DNA of 64,000 nt, taken from Bog-473 sp963809825. Lineage in GTDB: Bacteria > Actinomycetota > Acidimicrobiia > Acidimicrobiales > RAAP-2. The translations under genes and the position numbers were made by a program. Location: assembly GCA_963809825.1 (NCBI GenBank), contig CAWELJ010000005.1, forward strand, positions 62,001 to 126,000, in the 5' to 3' direction. Below the pieces are notes generated by a model. It was given only the letters and a program-made list of their open reading frames with translations. It was not told the origin of the DNA and did no database searches. This document shows positions 7,836-17,152 of the stretch, one piece after another (within the stretch, counting starts at the first letter, position 1; every line of letters begins with the position of its first letter).

Positions 7836-8307
7836 TGGTGGCGACGCGGGGCGCGTAGTCGTACGACGCGAAGGGCCACGCCGACTCCAACCACGCCGTG
7901 ACCGTGCGGAAGAGCGGCGTGTCGAGCTCGGCCCGGCTGGACCGCACCCAGGACCGCACGGCCGCATCGACGCCCGGGCGGGGCGACGGGTAGATGTACA
8001 CGCACCCGACGACCTCGGCGCCGGGGTCGGACAGGACCGAGTAGGTGAAACCCCGGCGCCGGGCGAAGTCCTCGGCGTGGCGCTGCAGGTCCGCCAAGTT
8101 GCGCTCGAGGGTCATCGGCTCGTCGGGCCAGGGATGGCCCTCGAAGCCGGCGGTGGCATGAATGTGCGCGACGCTCGAGCTCCACGCGTCGAGATCGGCC
8201 TCGTTGTGCTCGACCCCGAGCGGCGTGAGGAAGAAGCCGGGGCTCCGCGGCGGTGGGGGCGGCGTGAAGGAGGGGTCGACGAAGGTGGGCGATACCGGCG
8301 CGCTCAT
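7831..8307 (-). CDS. GNAT-like N-acetyltransferase
   Basis: 158 residues. The layout fits a divergent GNAT: FFLTPLGVEHNEADLDAW at the start, a middle ERNLADLQRHAEDFARRRG helix, and the strand SDPGAEVVGCVYIYP corresponding to the acetyl-CoA side strand. A clear Q/RxxGxG/A loop is not visible, so the call rests on overall resemblance. ATG 8307 is preferred; the longer frame to 8568 runs antisense through the moxR leader. A GACAAT hexamer lies 5 nt upstream. Confidence 0.6.
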   Translation of the reverse strand: MSAPVSPTFVDPSFTPPPPPRSPGFFLTPLGVEHNEADLDAWSSSVAHIHATAGFEGHPWPDEPMTLERNLADLQRHAEDFARRRGFTYSVLSDPGAEVVGCVYIYPSPRPGVDAAVRSWVRSSRAELDTPLFRTVTAWLESAWPFASYDYAPRVATT

Positions 8308-8386
8308 GCCCCATTGTCCCCGGTCGCCACCGGTGGCCCCGGGGCGGACGCCGCGGCCTGCGGCATCCGGGGCCGGTTCCCAGCCG

Positions 8387-8392
8387 TAGGCT
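8387..8392 (+). promoter_or_regulatory. -10 element of the moxR operon leader
   Basis: TAGGCT is followed by exactly 6 nt and an ATG at 8399, which opens an 8-codon leader ORF overlapping the moxR start. Confidence 0.5.
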
Positions 8393-8398
8393 GGTGGG

Positions 8399-8425
8399 AT
8401 GGCCCACGCGGAGGCGACCTCGTGA
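8399..8425 (+). CDS. Eight-codon leader peptide overlapping moxR
   Basis: ATG at 8399 opens M-A-H-A-E-A-T-S and a TGA at 8423-8425. The TGA overlaps the moxR GTG (8422-8424) as GTGA. With the TAGGCT -10 placed 6 nt before this ATG, the transcript should be leaderless and ribosomes would initiate here, then re-initiate on moxR. This is inferred from position only; too short for homology. Confidence 0.4.
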   Translation: MAHAEATS

Positions 8426-9390
8426 GTAGCGCTCTCGACGAGCGCATCGGTGGCATTCAGGAAGCCATTGAGTTGGGCCAGGCGCTGGTGGGCAACCTCG
8501 AGCGCGTCGTGCTGGGCAGCGAACGTGCCCTGGAGGCCGCGGCGACGGCGGCACTCGCCGGTGGGCATCTCCTCATTGAGGATGTGCCCGGCGTCGGCAA
8601 GACGGTGCTCGCCCGTGCCCTGGCCACCTCACTCGGAGCGGAGCTCTCCCGGGTCCAGGGCCATCCCGACCTTCTGCCGTCCGACATCACCGGCGTCTCC
8701 GTCTTCATGCCCGACACCGGCAGCTGGGACTTCCGGCCCGGACCGGTCTTCGCTCAGGTCGTCCTCGTCGACGAGCTGAACCGCACTCCGCCCCGCACCC
8801 AGTCCGCGCTCCTCGAGTCGATGGAGGAGCGCCAGGTCAGCGTCGACGGCGAGTCGTGGCCGCTGCCCCAACCGCACATGGTCATCGCGACGCAGAACCC
8901 ACACTCGCAGCGGGGGACCTTCCCACTGGTCGAGAGCCAGCTCGACCGCTTCGCCGTCGCCACGCCGATCGGGTACCCGGACGCGGCGCTCGAGGCCCAG
9001 CTGGCGCTCCACGCCGGCGGCACGTATGCGCTGGCGGACCTGCGCCCGGTCTGCACGCCGGCCGGCTGGCTGCAGGCGCAACGCGCCACGGAGTCGGTGC
9101 CGGTGCAGCAGTCCGTCGCAGAATATGCAGTGGCGATCTGCCGTTCGACGAGGACCGCGCCCGGCGTCCAGGTGGGTGCCAGCCCGCGGGCCGCCATCTG
9201 GCTGATCCGGACCGCCCAGGCGCACGCCATCCTCTCGTCGAGAAGCTACGTGGTGCCCGACGACGTGAAGGCGGTGGCCGTGTCGTGCCTGTCGCACCGG
9301 CTCGTCACCCTCGAGGGCGACGACGACTTCGGGCAGTCGGCTGCGGTCATACGGGAGCTCCTCGGGGCGACACCAGCGCCGAGACCGTGA
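8422..9390 (+). CDS. MoxR family AAA+ ATPase
   Basis: 322 residues. Walker A is IEDVPGVGKTVLARALA (about residues 50-66). The MoxR-specific GHPDLLPSDITGVSVF follows, then Walker B VVLVDELNRTPPRTQSALLE, sensor-1 MVIATQNPHSQRGTFPL and the arginine region SQLDRFAVATPIGYPD. MoxR ATPases act as chaperones or maturation factors and are usually encoded with DUF58 and transglutaminase-like membrane proteins, as here. The GTG start has a GCGGAGG site 7-13 nt upstream and overlaps a leader-peptide stop. It overlaps the DUF58 gene by 4 nt (GTGA). Confidence 0.93.
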   Translation: MSSALDERIGGIQEAIELGQALVGNLERVVLGSERALEAAATAALAGGHLLIEDVPGVGKTVLARALATSLGAELSRVQGHPDLLPSDITGVSVFMPDTGSWDFRPGPVFAQVVLVDELNRTPPRTQSALLESMEERQVSVDGESWPLPQPHMVIATQNPHSQRGTFPLVESQLDRFAVATPIGYPDAALEAQLALHAGGTYALADLRPVCTPAGWLQAQRATESVPVQQSVAEYAVAICRSTRTAPGVQVGASPRAAIWLIRTAQAHAILSSRSYVVPDDVKAVAVSCLSHRLVTLEGDDDFGQSAAVIRELLGATPAPRP

Positions 9391-10325
9391 GCCGTTGGGC
9401 GCGCCCGGCCCGGCCCGTGGCGCCGATGGCCGTCGCGGCGACGATCGTTGCGTTGTGGTGGCTCGTGGCGCACAACGCCGGCGCCGGGTGGGTGCAGCTC
9501 CTGGGCGACCTCGTCTTCGGGGTGCTGCTCATCGGGACCGTGGGACCGTGGCTGGTCGTCACCCGTGCCGATCTCGAGGTCGCCGCCGCCCCCGCAGACT
9601 CCGTGGCCGGCCGCGGGGTGGACATCGTCGTCAAGGCGAGCACACGCCTGCGCCTCCGCCCCGTCGAGCCGTCGGGGCCCGAGGTCTTCGTCGGGCCCGT
9701 GGGCAGGAGTGGCACGGTGGGCGAGCGCGTCACCGTGGTGCCGGAGCGGCGGGGCGTGCACGCCACCGTGACGCTCGACATCGCCTCGGCGGCCCCGTTC
9801 GCGCTGCAATGGTGGAGCCGGCGCGTCCGGCTTGCGCTCCCGACCGAGCTGTACGTGTCGCCCCGCTGCGGTCGCCCGGTGCGACCCCGTTCGAGCGCGC
9901 ACCAAGAGGCCGGCGAGGTGGTCGATCGGCCCCGGACCGACTCGGGCTTTCCTCGGGGTGCCCGTCCCTATGCCCCGGGTGACAACCGGCGCGTCGTCCA
10001 TTGGCGGGCCACCGCGCACGCCGGCAGGCTCATGGTCCGGGAGCTCGAACGACCCGCGGCCGAAGCGGTCACCGTCACGGTGGACCTTCCGGCGGAACCC
10101 GAGGAGGCCGAGCGCGTCGCCGAGCGCGCCCTCGGCACGGTCGTGCAACTGCTGGACGGGGGCTCACCGGTCCTCCTGGCCACCGTGGAGCCATCGGGCC
10201 CGGTGCTGGCTCCCGTGGCCGATCGCCGCCGGGCCGGCCGGCGCCTGGCCCGGGCCGTGGCGCGGGCCGACGGGTCGACCCGGCCCGCGGCGGCGCCGGC
10301 GCGCACACGCCGTGGGGTCGCCTGA
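9387..10325 (+). CDS. DUF58 domain membrane-anchored protein
   Basis: 312 residues. Two transmembrane segments near the N-terminus (about residues 12-30 and 37-56) are followed by a beta-rich region and the DUF58 signature RPYAPGDNRRVVHWRATAH with GRLMVRELE. DUF58 proteins have a vWA-like fold and partner MoxR ATPases. The GTG overlaps the moxR stop (GTGA), and the TGA overlaps the following ATG by one base (TGATG), so the three genes are translationally coupled. Confidence 0.9.
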   Translation: MSRWARPARPVAPMAVAATIVALWWLVAHNAGAGWVQLLGDLVFGVLLIGTVGPWLVVTRADLEVAAAPADSVAGRGVDIVVKASTRLRLRPVEPSGPEVFVGPVGRSGTVGERVTVVPERRGVHATVTLDIASAAPFALQWWSRRVRLALPTELYVSPRCGRPVRPRSSAHQEAGEVVDRPRTDSGFPRGARPYAPGDNRRVVHWRATAHAGRLMVRELERPAAEAVTVTVDLPAEPEEAERVAERALGTVVQLLDGGSPVLLATVEPSGPVLAPVADRRRAGRRLARAVARADGSTRPAAAPARTRRGVA

Positions 10326-12502
10326 TGCGGGTGCTCGAGGCAATCCGCCGGGCGAACCGGCCGGGCCCGCCCGAGCACTCCCTCCGCCTGCGCGGTGCGT
10401 GCCTGGGTGCGGTGCTCGTGCCCATCGCCGCCTGTGCCGCCCAGGGCGAGCTGTCGCAGAAGTCGGCCATCGTCGCCATGGTGCTCGTCGCGGCGGGCAT
10501 GGGCTTCTCCTACCGCACCCGCACCCATCCACCCGGCTGGGCCATGGTCCTCGTGGCGGTGGGCGCCCTGGCGGCGTTCGCATGGTTCTTCCACTCGGTG
10601 ACCTCCTCGACGGCGGACTTCTCGACGATCGTCGACCCGCTCACCGTCCTCCTCGTCTCGGTCCTGGTCGTCCACTCCATCCACGTGCCCTCCCGGCGGG
10701 ACCTGCTGTTCTCGCTCGGTGCGGCGGCGGGCCTGATGGCGGCGGGCGGCGCCCAGGCGATCGACCTGCGCTTCGGCTTCTACGTCGTGGCGTGGGCCTG
10801 CTTCAGCGTCTGGGCCCTGACCGAGATGTGGACCTCGGCGAGCGGGGGCGGGCGCATCTCGGCCACGGGGCTGGTGTGCGCGCTGGCCGCCGCGTCCACG
10901 GCCGCGGCCGCCGTCTTCCTCGTGCTCCCGGCCCCCGTCGTCGCATCGCGGGTGTCGTTCCTCGCCCGGCCCGGATCCGGCGGCTCCATCGGCGTCCCGG
11001 GCGGGCTGGCGGGCGATTCGGGGATCGCGGCCCAGCTGTCCCGGGCCGGCAGCCCCACCGGCCCCATACGCGTCGGTGGCTACCTCGGCTTCGCCGACAG
11101 CCTCAACACGGCGCTGCGCGGCGGCCTCGGGAACGCGCTGGTGCTCCAGGTGCGGGCCCAGCGCCCGTCCTACTGGGTCGGCGAGACCTTCGACACCTGG
11201 CAGGGCGAGAGCTGGACGGAGGCGAAGCGGGTCCAGAGGCCGCTGCAGGGAGGTTCGCCCTTTCTCATCCCGGTCTCGGTGGGCGAGGTAGCGCTGGGCC
11301 AGAGCGATCTCCAGACCTTCTACGTCGCCAGCGCCACCGCCGACCTCGTGTTCCATGCCGAGAGCGCCGTCCAGTTGTGGTTCCCCACTTCGAAGGTGTA
11401 CTACTCCAACGACGGCACCGTCGTCTCGCCGATCGGGCTCGGGACCGGGGCGATCTACACCGTCGAGTCACAGGTGAACGACGCGACCCCCGCCGAGCTC
11501 CGGGCCGACGGGTCCACGCAGGAGCTCGTCCCGGCGACACAGGCGGAGTACGAACAATTGCCCCACGCCTACCCGCGGGTCCTGGCGTTGGCGCAGTCGA
11601 TCACCGCCGGCCGCTCGACCACCTACGACAAGGTGCGGGCGCTCATCGGCTGGATCGGGTCACACACCCGGTACTCCCTCGACATCCCGCCCTTGCCGCC
11701 CGGCGCCGACACGGTCGACGAATTCCTCTTCGGGAACCGGGTCGGGTTCTGTGAGCAGATCTCGACGTCGCTGGCCGTGATGTTGCGGTCGCTCGGCATC
11801 CCCGCCCGCGAGGCGGTCGGCTACGTCCCCGGGGGCTACGACCCCATCACCGACCTCTGGCAGGTCCATGCCGACGACGCCCACGCCTGGGTCCAGGTGT
11901 GGTTCCCGGGGTACGGCTGGCAGAACTTCGACCCGACGGCGGCGGTCCCGCTGGCGAACCCGAGCCCCGGGGCCACGGCGTTGAAGGACGCCGCCGCCGC
12001 GTTGGGCCGCGTCCCGTGGGTGCCGGTGGCGGCGGCGGCGGTCGGGACGGTCCTGGTCGTCGTGCTGGTGCGCCGTCGCCGGGGCCGCCCCGCGACGTGG
12101 GCGGCCCGGGTGGCGCGCAGCGTCGAGGCGGCCGGCCGACGGGCCGGTCGGCCGCGCCGCCCCAGCGAGACCCTGGCCGAGTACGCCCTGAGGCTCGACG
12201 AGCTGGCGGGAAGCGGGTCGACCAGGTGGGGCCGGTTGGCCTCGTCGGTGGAGGCGAGCGCCTACGGGGGCCGCGAGCCACCCCCCGAGGCGCAGCGCGC
12301 GATGGAGGAGGAGGCGAGGCGTACCCGGGTCCCCGCCCGGGCCGGCCGCGCGGGTCGGGCTGACCCGTTCGCAAGCCCTCGCTCCTCCTGCTGCGCCACA
12401 TCCTGCGCTCCGCCTCACCCATGCGGCTGCTCGTTCTGGCCACCTACAGGGACACCGACCTCGACCGGAGCCACCCGTTGGCCGAGGTGTTGGCGGATCT
12501 GA
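10325..12502 (+). CDS. TgpA-like transglutaminase membrane protein with DUF4129-like tail and aberrant C-terminus
   Basis: 725 residues. About six N-terminal transmembrane segments are followed by a large extracytoplasmic domain holding the transglutaminase core: NRVGFCEQISTSLAVMLRSL carries the catalytic Cys, VHADDAHAWVQVWFPGYGW the His, and NFDPTAA the Asp. A further transmembrane helix and a short DUF4129-like cytoplasmic segment (ETLAEYALRLDELAG) close the normal protein. From about residue 680 (near 12362) the frame runs through the start of a truncated AAA/TPR gene in another frame, giving about 47 meaningless Cys/Pro-rich residues. The normal stop has apparently been lost at this junction. 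Confidence 0.85.
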   Translation: MRVLEAIRRANRPGPPEHSLRLRGACLGAVLVPIAACAAQGELSQKSAIVAMVLVAAGMGFSYRTRTHPPGWAMVLVAVGALAAFAWFFHSVTSSTADFSTIVDPLTVLLVSVLVVHSIHVPSRRDLLFSLGAAAGLMAAGGAQAIDLRFGFYVVAWACFSVWALTEMWTSASGGGRISATGLVCALAAASTAAAAVFLVLPAPVVASRVSFLARPGSGGSIGVPGGLAGDSGIAAQLSRAGSPTGPIRVGGYLGFADSLNTALRGGLGNALVLQVRAQRPSYWVGETFDTWQGESWTEAKRVQRPLQGGSPFLIPVSVGEVALGQSDLQTFYVASATADLVFHAESAVQLWFPTSKVYYSNDGTVVSPIGLGTGAIYTVESQVNDATPAELRADGSTQELVPATQAEYEQLPHAYPRVLALAQSITAGRSTTYDKVRALIGWIGSHTRYSLDIPPLPPGADTVDEFLFGNRVGFCEQISTSLAVMLRSLGIPAREAVGYVPGGYDPITDLWQVHADDAHAWVQVWFPGYGWQNFDPTAAVPLANPSPGATALKDAAAALGRVPWVPVAAAAVGTVLVVVLVRRRRGRPATWAARVARSVEAAGRRAGRPRRPSETLAEYALRLDELAGSGSTRWGRLASSVEASAYGGREPPPEAQRAMEEEARRTRVPARAGRAGRADPFASPRSSCCATSCAPPHPCGCSFWPPTGTPTSTGATRWPRCWRI

Positions 12503-14643
12503 GGCGGGAGCCGGGCGTCGTGCGGCTGGACCTCACGGGGCTCGACCAGTCCGAGGTCATGGAGCTGATGGAGGCGACGGCGGGACACGAGCTCGACGAG
12601 CCCGCGGCCGGGTTGGCCCAGGCGGTCCAGCTCGAGACGCAGGGCAACCCCTTCTTCGTCGGCGAGGTGCTACGCCACCTCGCGGAATCGGGCTCCATCG
12701 TCCAGGTCGACGGGAGGTGGACGAGCACCCTCACCCTGGGACAGATCGGGATACCCGAGGGCATCCGCGAGGTCGTCGGCCGGAGGCTCTCGTTGCTCTC
12801 GGAGGCAGCGAACAAGGCCTTGGCCGTCGCCGCGGTCATCGGAGCGCAGTTCGACCTGGCGACCATTGAGGCCTCGGGTGGCCCCGGCGGAGACGAGCTC
12901 TTTGACGCGCTCGACCAGGCGGTCGGGCACGGAGTCATCCGCGAGATCCCCGATGTCGTCGGCCGCTACGCCTTCGCGCACGCCCTCGTGCGCTCGTCGC
13001 TGTACGAGGAGCTCTCGACCAATCGTCGGGTGCGCATGCACGCCCGGGTCGCCCTGGCACTCGAGGCCCGGTATGGGCGGCGACTCGACCAGCATCTCGA
13101 CGAGCTGGCCTATCACTTCTCGGAGGGCGCGCTGGCGGGCGACCCGATGAAGGCCGTGGACTTCGGCCGCCGGGCGGCGAGCCAGGCAACGGCAGAGCTG
13201 GCCTTCGAGAGCGCGGTCCGTCACCTCGAACGCGCCCTGGTGGCGCTCGAGCTCGTGGACGAGGTCGACGAGGGTGAGCGCTGCGACCTGCAGCTCACGC
13301 TCGCGTCCGCTCTCAGCGACTCCGCCGACCAGCGCTGCCGGGAGGTCGTGCTCTCCTTGGTCGGGACGGCGCGGCAGCTCGCCGATCCCGAGCGCTTCTG
13401 CGACGGCGTGCTGATCCTGTGTCACAACGCGACGACCGATGACCGCCTCGACCCCGAACTCCTCGCCCTCTTGGAGGAGGCCCTCGAGATGATCGGCGAA
13501 GCGCCGTCCGCCCGTCGGGCACTCGTCCTGTCCGCGCTGGCCGTCGAGCTCCAGTGGGGGCCCGAGGTCGAGCGCCGCATAGACCTGGCCGCGGCGTCGC
13601 TGGACGTGGCGCGTGAGATCGGGGACGAAGATGCCCTGACCACGGTGCTGATGCGGTGCTGGGCGCTTCTCGATGGATCGACGCCCTATCACGACGCGCT
13701 GGAACGGCTCAACGATGAGGCGTTGCAGATCGCCCGCCGACGCGGCGACACCTTGGTCGAATGGGAGATCCTGACCAACAGGGGATTCCTCGCCGCCTGC
13801 CGCGGCGACGGCGAGGCGTTCGCCGCCAACTTCGAATCGGCAACCGAGCTGACAGACGGGCTCCGACGGCCGGTGGTGACTTGGCTGATGCGAAATCGGA
13901 TGGCGGCGCTGGCGGCATACCGGGGCGACCTGGGCCGGGCCGAGCAGCTGGCGATGGAGGCGATCGAGCTCGGACGCGCTGCGGACCGCACCGATGAGCA
14001 GATCATCGGCGTGTTCGGAGCACTCCTCTACCCGATCCGGATGGGGCAGGGCAGGATCGGCGAGCTGGTCGAGATACTCGAGAGCCGGGTCGAGAGGTCG
14101 CCGTTCGCCACCGTCTGGCGCGTTGCGTTGGCCGGCGCGCTGACCGAGATCGACCGGATCGACGAGGCACGGGTGCACTACCTGTGGCTGGCCGAAGGCG
14201 CCTGCGCCCGCGTCGCGAAGGATGTCGAGTTCAGTGTCACCCTGTGCGGACTGGGCCGGATGGCTTTCCGGATCCAGCCCGACGAGGCCCTCCTGCGCGA
14301 CGTCTACGCCCGGCTGGCGCCCTTCGCCGGCCTCTTCAACTGGACGGGCCAGGCACTCTCCGACGCGACGGATCTGGGCCTGGGCATGACGGCGGCCGCG
14401 CTCGGCGAGCACGACCTCGCCGATCGGCACCTGGCTGCGGGAATCGAGCTCTGCGAGCGTGCGGGCGCCCGGGCGTTCCTCGCCCGCTGCCACTTCGACT
14501 GGGCGAGGATCCTCTTCGACCGGGGTGAGACGGAGCGCGGACGGGAACGGGCCGAGCTGGCGGTGGCGCTCGGCATCGAACTCGGCATGGACGGCCCCCA
14601 GGGTGTCGTGCCGCGGGCGAACGCGCTTCTCGAGCGCGCCTGA
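12364..14643 (+). pseudogene. 5'-truncated AAA/TPR transcriptional-regulator or cyclase-type ATPase
   Basis: The open frame from 12364 begins abruptly at KPSLLLLRHILRSASPM, which in the large cyclase/LuxR-type AAA family follows Walker B (normally preceded by DLHWAD). It continues with RLLVLATYRDTDLDRSHPLA, QTQGNPFFVGEV-like and RRLSLLSEAANKAL segments, then TPR-like helices to the end. The P-loop and any cyclase or sensor domain are missing. The first ATG (12421) would give 740 residues. With no Walker A it cannot be a normal ATPase, so I treat it as a remnant. It is in a different frame from the upstream gene's tail, so 139 bp overlap. Confidence 0.75.
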
Positions 14644-14666
14644 GCCTCCATCGTGCCGCTCAGGCG
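14637..14666. terminator. Hairpin between convergent genes
   Basis: CGCCTGAG (14637-14644) pairs with CTCAGGCG (14659-14666) and spans the stop codons of the truncated ATPase and the P450. Probably a bidirectional terminator; no T run. Confidence 0.4.
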
Positions 14667-15874
14667 GTCGGCGTGAAGCGCAGCGGGAGGCGCGCCGGCC
14701 CCCAGATGCCGAACGACGACGGCTTCCACTCGATGTCGCCGTTGCGGGCGAGGTCGGGCATGCGCCGGGCCAACAGCGGGAGCGCCTCCTGCAGCTCCGC
14801 CCGGGCCAGTGCGGCGCCCATGCAGAAGTGGATGCCCGCGCCGAAGGTCATCTGCGCCGTGCCGCGCTCACGCGTGATGTCGAAGACGTCGGGTTCCTCG
14901 AAGGCGTCGGGGTCGCGGTTGGCCCCGGCCAGCGACGTCACCACGAGCGTCCCCTGTGGGAACAGGACGTCGCGGTAGACGATGTCCTCCGAGGCGAAGC
15001 GCCCGGTGCCGCGCACCGCACCGAGGTAGCGCATCGACTCCTCGACGGCCCGTGGGGCGAGCTCCGGGCGCTCGGCCAGCAGGGCCCACTGGTCGGGATG
15101 CTCGGTAAAGAGCGCCACGGAGCAGGCCAGCTGGTTGCGCGTGGTGTCCGTGCCGGCCATGAGGACCGCCTGGGCGAGCATCGTCATTTCGTCGGTCGAC
15201 AACCGGTCGCCGGCCTCCTCGATCGCGATCAGGTCGCTCAGCAGGTCGTCACGTGGATCGGCGCGGCGCTCGGCGATCATGTCGTTCATGTAGGCCGTGA
15301 GCTCCTGGTCCGCCCGCTCGATCAGCGGCAGGTCCTCGGCCAGGTTGTTGTTGAAGATGCGGAAGATGTCCGTCGCCCAGCCCGAGAACAGCTTCCAGTC
15401 CTCGGGCGGCGCACCGAGCAGCTCGCAGATGATCGGGATCGGGTACGGCTCGCACACGTCTGCGACCAGCTCGCACTCGCCCTGGCCGACCACGCGGTCG
15501 ACGAGCTCTCCGACGACGGCCTGCATGGTGGGGCGGAGCCGGTTCGCCGAGGCGGGCGTGAACGCCGGGGCGACGAGGCGGCGCAGCCGCGCGTGGCCCT
15601 CGCCCTCCATGGTGAGGATGGACTCGCGCCGCTCGCCGCCGGGAGAGGAGCCCTGGAACTCGGGGGCCTGCTCAATGATCGAGAGCCCGGAGTGGAAGCG
15701 CTGGTCGCGCAGGACGGCGGTCACGTCCTGCAGCCGGGTGACGGTGTACCCCAGCTCGTTGCGAGCGAGCCAGTGCACGGACCGGGCCGCCTCCATGGCG
15801 TCGATGGCGTCCTGGCGGTCGAGCCCGACCAGGTCGAGATCGGGGAGCTCGAGCTCCGAGACCAGTTGTGGCAT
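14660..15874 (-). CDS. Cytochrome P450
   Basis: 404 residues, normal for a soluble bacterial class I P450. Oxygen-binding I-helix AGTDTT at residues 240-245, E279-x-x-R282 of the K helix, and the heme-thiolate loop FGAGIHFCMGAALARAE with Cys351. It needs a ferredoxin and reductase, which are not in the window. The substrate is unknown; this type in Actinobacteria often oxidises steroids, terpenes or fatty acids. Its ATG overlaps the stop of the SDR by one base (TGATG), so the two are coupled and may act on the same molecule. Confidence 0.93.
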   Translation of the reverse strand: MPQLVSELELPDLDLVGLDRQDAIDAMEAARSVHWLARNELGYTVTRLQDVTAVLRDQRFHSGLSIIEQAPEFQGSSPGGERRESILTMEGEGHARLRRLVAPAFTPASANRLRPTMQAVVGELVDRVVGQGECELVADVCEPYPIPIICELLGAPPEDWKLFSGWATDIFRIFNNNLAEDLPLIERADQELTAYMNDMIAERRADPRDDLLSDLIAIEEAGDRLSTDEMTMLAQAVLMAGTDTTRNQLACSVALFTEHPDQWALLAERPELAPRAVEESMRYLGAVRGTGRFASEDIVYRDVLFPQGTLVVTSLAGANRDPDAFEEPDVFDITRERGTAQMTFGAGIHFCMGAALARAELQEALPLLARRMPDLARNGDIEWKPSSFGIWGPARLPLRFTPTA

Positions 15875-16701
15875 CAGGGCTTCCTGCCCTCTTTCAACGC
15901 GGGGTGGCGCGAGGCCAACAGCGGCAGGATCAACGCCTTGGGCGCGAGGTGGGCCAGCCCCGCCGCGGCCCAGTTCGCCGCCCCCGGGATCACGACGGGC
16001 CGCCCGGCAGCCAACCCCTCGACCGCAGCCCTGGCCACGTCGGTGGGCGGCACCCACATGAACTTGGGCAGCGCCTCACCCGCCTCGTCGTCGCTGAGCC
16101 CGGCCGCCTCGGCGAAGCCCGTCTCGACGGGGCCCGGGCACAGCGTCGTCACGGTCACGCCCGTCCCGCGCAGCTCGGCACCGAGTGCGCGGCCGTAGGA
16201 GAGGACGAATGCCTTGGAGGCGCCGTACCCCGCCTGGCCGGGCAGGGGCTGGAAGGCGGCAGTCGACGCGGTGTTGAGGATCGCCCCGCGGTGGCGGGTG
16301 ACCATGCCCGCCACGAAGAGGGTGCACAGGTCGACCACCGCTTCCACGTTCGTACGCACCATCGCGAGCTCGGCGGCTCGGTCCGCCCGGTGCACGGGCC
16401 CCATCGTCGTGAACCCGGCATTGTTGACCAAGATGTCGGGTGTGAGCCCACGCCGATCGAGTTCCGCCGGGAGCTCGCCGCGTGACGCGGCGTCGGTGAG
16501 GTCGGCCGCGATCACCTCGGCGCGGATGCCGTGCGCCTCGGCGAGCTCGTCGGCGAGAACCTTGAGACGGTCTTCGCGCCGGGCGACGAGGGTCACGCCG
16601 TGACCGCGCCGCGCCAGTTCGCGCGCAACCTCGGCGCCGATGCCCGACGAGGCGCCGGTGACCAGCGCCGTGGTGTTCTCCTTGGGAGTGGGGAGTGCCA
16701 T
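15874..16701 (-). CDS. SDR family NAD(P)-dependent oxidoreductase
   Basis: 275 residues of a classical short-chain dehydrogenase. The cofactor loop is ALVTGASSGIGAEVARELA (TGxxxGxG), followed by NNAG in LVNNAGFTTMG, the catalytic Ser in NTASTAAFQPLPGQ and YGASK (YxxxK). ARREDRL after beta-2 favours NADP(H). The start is ATG 16701 because TACGCT lies 6 nt upstream. First gene of an SDR-P450 operon. Confidence 0.92.
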   Translation of the reverse strand: MALPTPKENTTALVTGASSGIGAEVARELARRGHGVTLVARREDRLKVLADELAEAHGIRAEVIAADLTDAASRGELPAELDRRGLTPDILVNNAGFTTMGPVHRADRAAELAMVRTNVEAVVDLCTLFVAGMVTRHRGAILNTASTAAFQPLPGQAGYGASKAFVLSYGRALGAELRGTGVTVTTLCPGPVETGFAEAAGLSDDEAGEALPKFMWVPPTDVARAAVEGLAAGRPVVIPGAANWAAAGLAHLAPKALILPLLASRHPALKEGRKP

Positions 16702-16707
16702 GCCCAG

Positions 16708-16713
16708 AGCGTA
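16708..16713 (-). promoter_or_regulatory. -10 element of the SDR-P450 operon
   Basis: TACGCT on the minus strand, 6 nt before the ATG at 16701, implies a leaderless transcript. Confidence 0.5.
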
Positions 16714-16832
16714 GGGGACCCGCGACGCGGCCGGCACTGCCGTCCGCGGTCCCGCTCACAGCGCAGAGATGAAGTTCGCGTGACGATGGGCGGCTCCACC
16801 AGGGGCTTCGCGAATGTCCAGTTCGCGTGGGG

Positions 16833-16861
16833 TTCACACGACCGCGGGCGAGGCAGATACT
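16833..16861 (+). promoter_or_regulatory. Candidate sigma-70-type promoter
   Basis: TTCACA (16833-16838), 17 nt, then GATACT (16856-16861). This matches the -35 at 5 of 6 and the -10 at 4 of 6 consensus positions and would start an RNA near 16868, about 53 nt before a well-spaced AAAGGAG-ATG. Confidence 0.4.
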
Positions 16862-16920
16862 TGAGGCAAACGAGCGGCACACGGAGCACCCGCCGTTGCC
16901 CCGAGTGAAAGGAGCTGCCG

Positions 16921-17096
16921 ATGTCATCGACACGCTCGACCGAGGAGGGCGATCCGCCGGGTTGAGGTTGCGTCACCGATGTCGGCTTCGGTGGCGCCCC
17001 AGAGCAGCCCACTTGGGATGAAGCCCGGCGTGTGATTGAGGCCGTGCTCGCGCCGGTGCGTGTGCCGGCCGGCCGACAAGGCGGCCCCCGCACCTA
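16921..17096 (+). other. Small ORF interrupted by one in-frame TGA
   Basis: ATG 16921 has a strong AAAGGAG site 6 nt upstream. It encodes 14 residues (M-S-S-T-R-S-T-E-E-G-D-P-P-G), then TGA at 16963-16965, then 43 more sense codons with normal high-GC usage to TAA at 17096. The second part reads GCVTDVGFGGAPEQ and TWDEARRVIEAVLAPVR. A 10-bp hairpin (16970-16979 with 16988-16997) begins 4 nt after the TGA. It could be a pseudogene, a leader peptide, a sequencing error at a Trp codon, or less likely a selenocysteine gene. No family recognised. Confidence 0.4.
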
Positions 17097-17152
17097 ACTC
17101 CGCCGCAGGCTGGACCCAAGAAGCTGCGAACAGCTATCACTACAAACGAGTG

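Noticed and set aside
16963..16965. Firm call of a selenocysteine codon
   Set aside because: The hairpin and coding signal are suggestive, but no sel genes or known selenoprotein family are visible, so it is kept only as a hypothesis.
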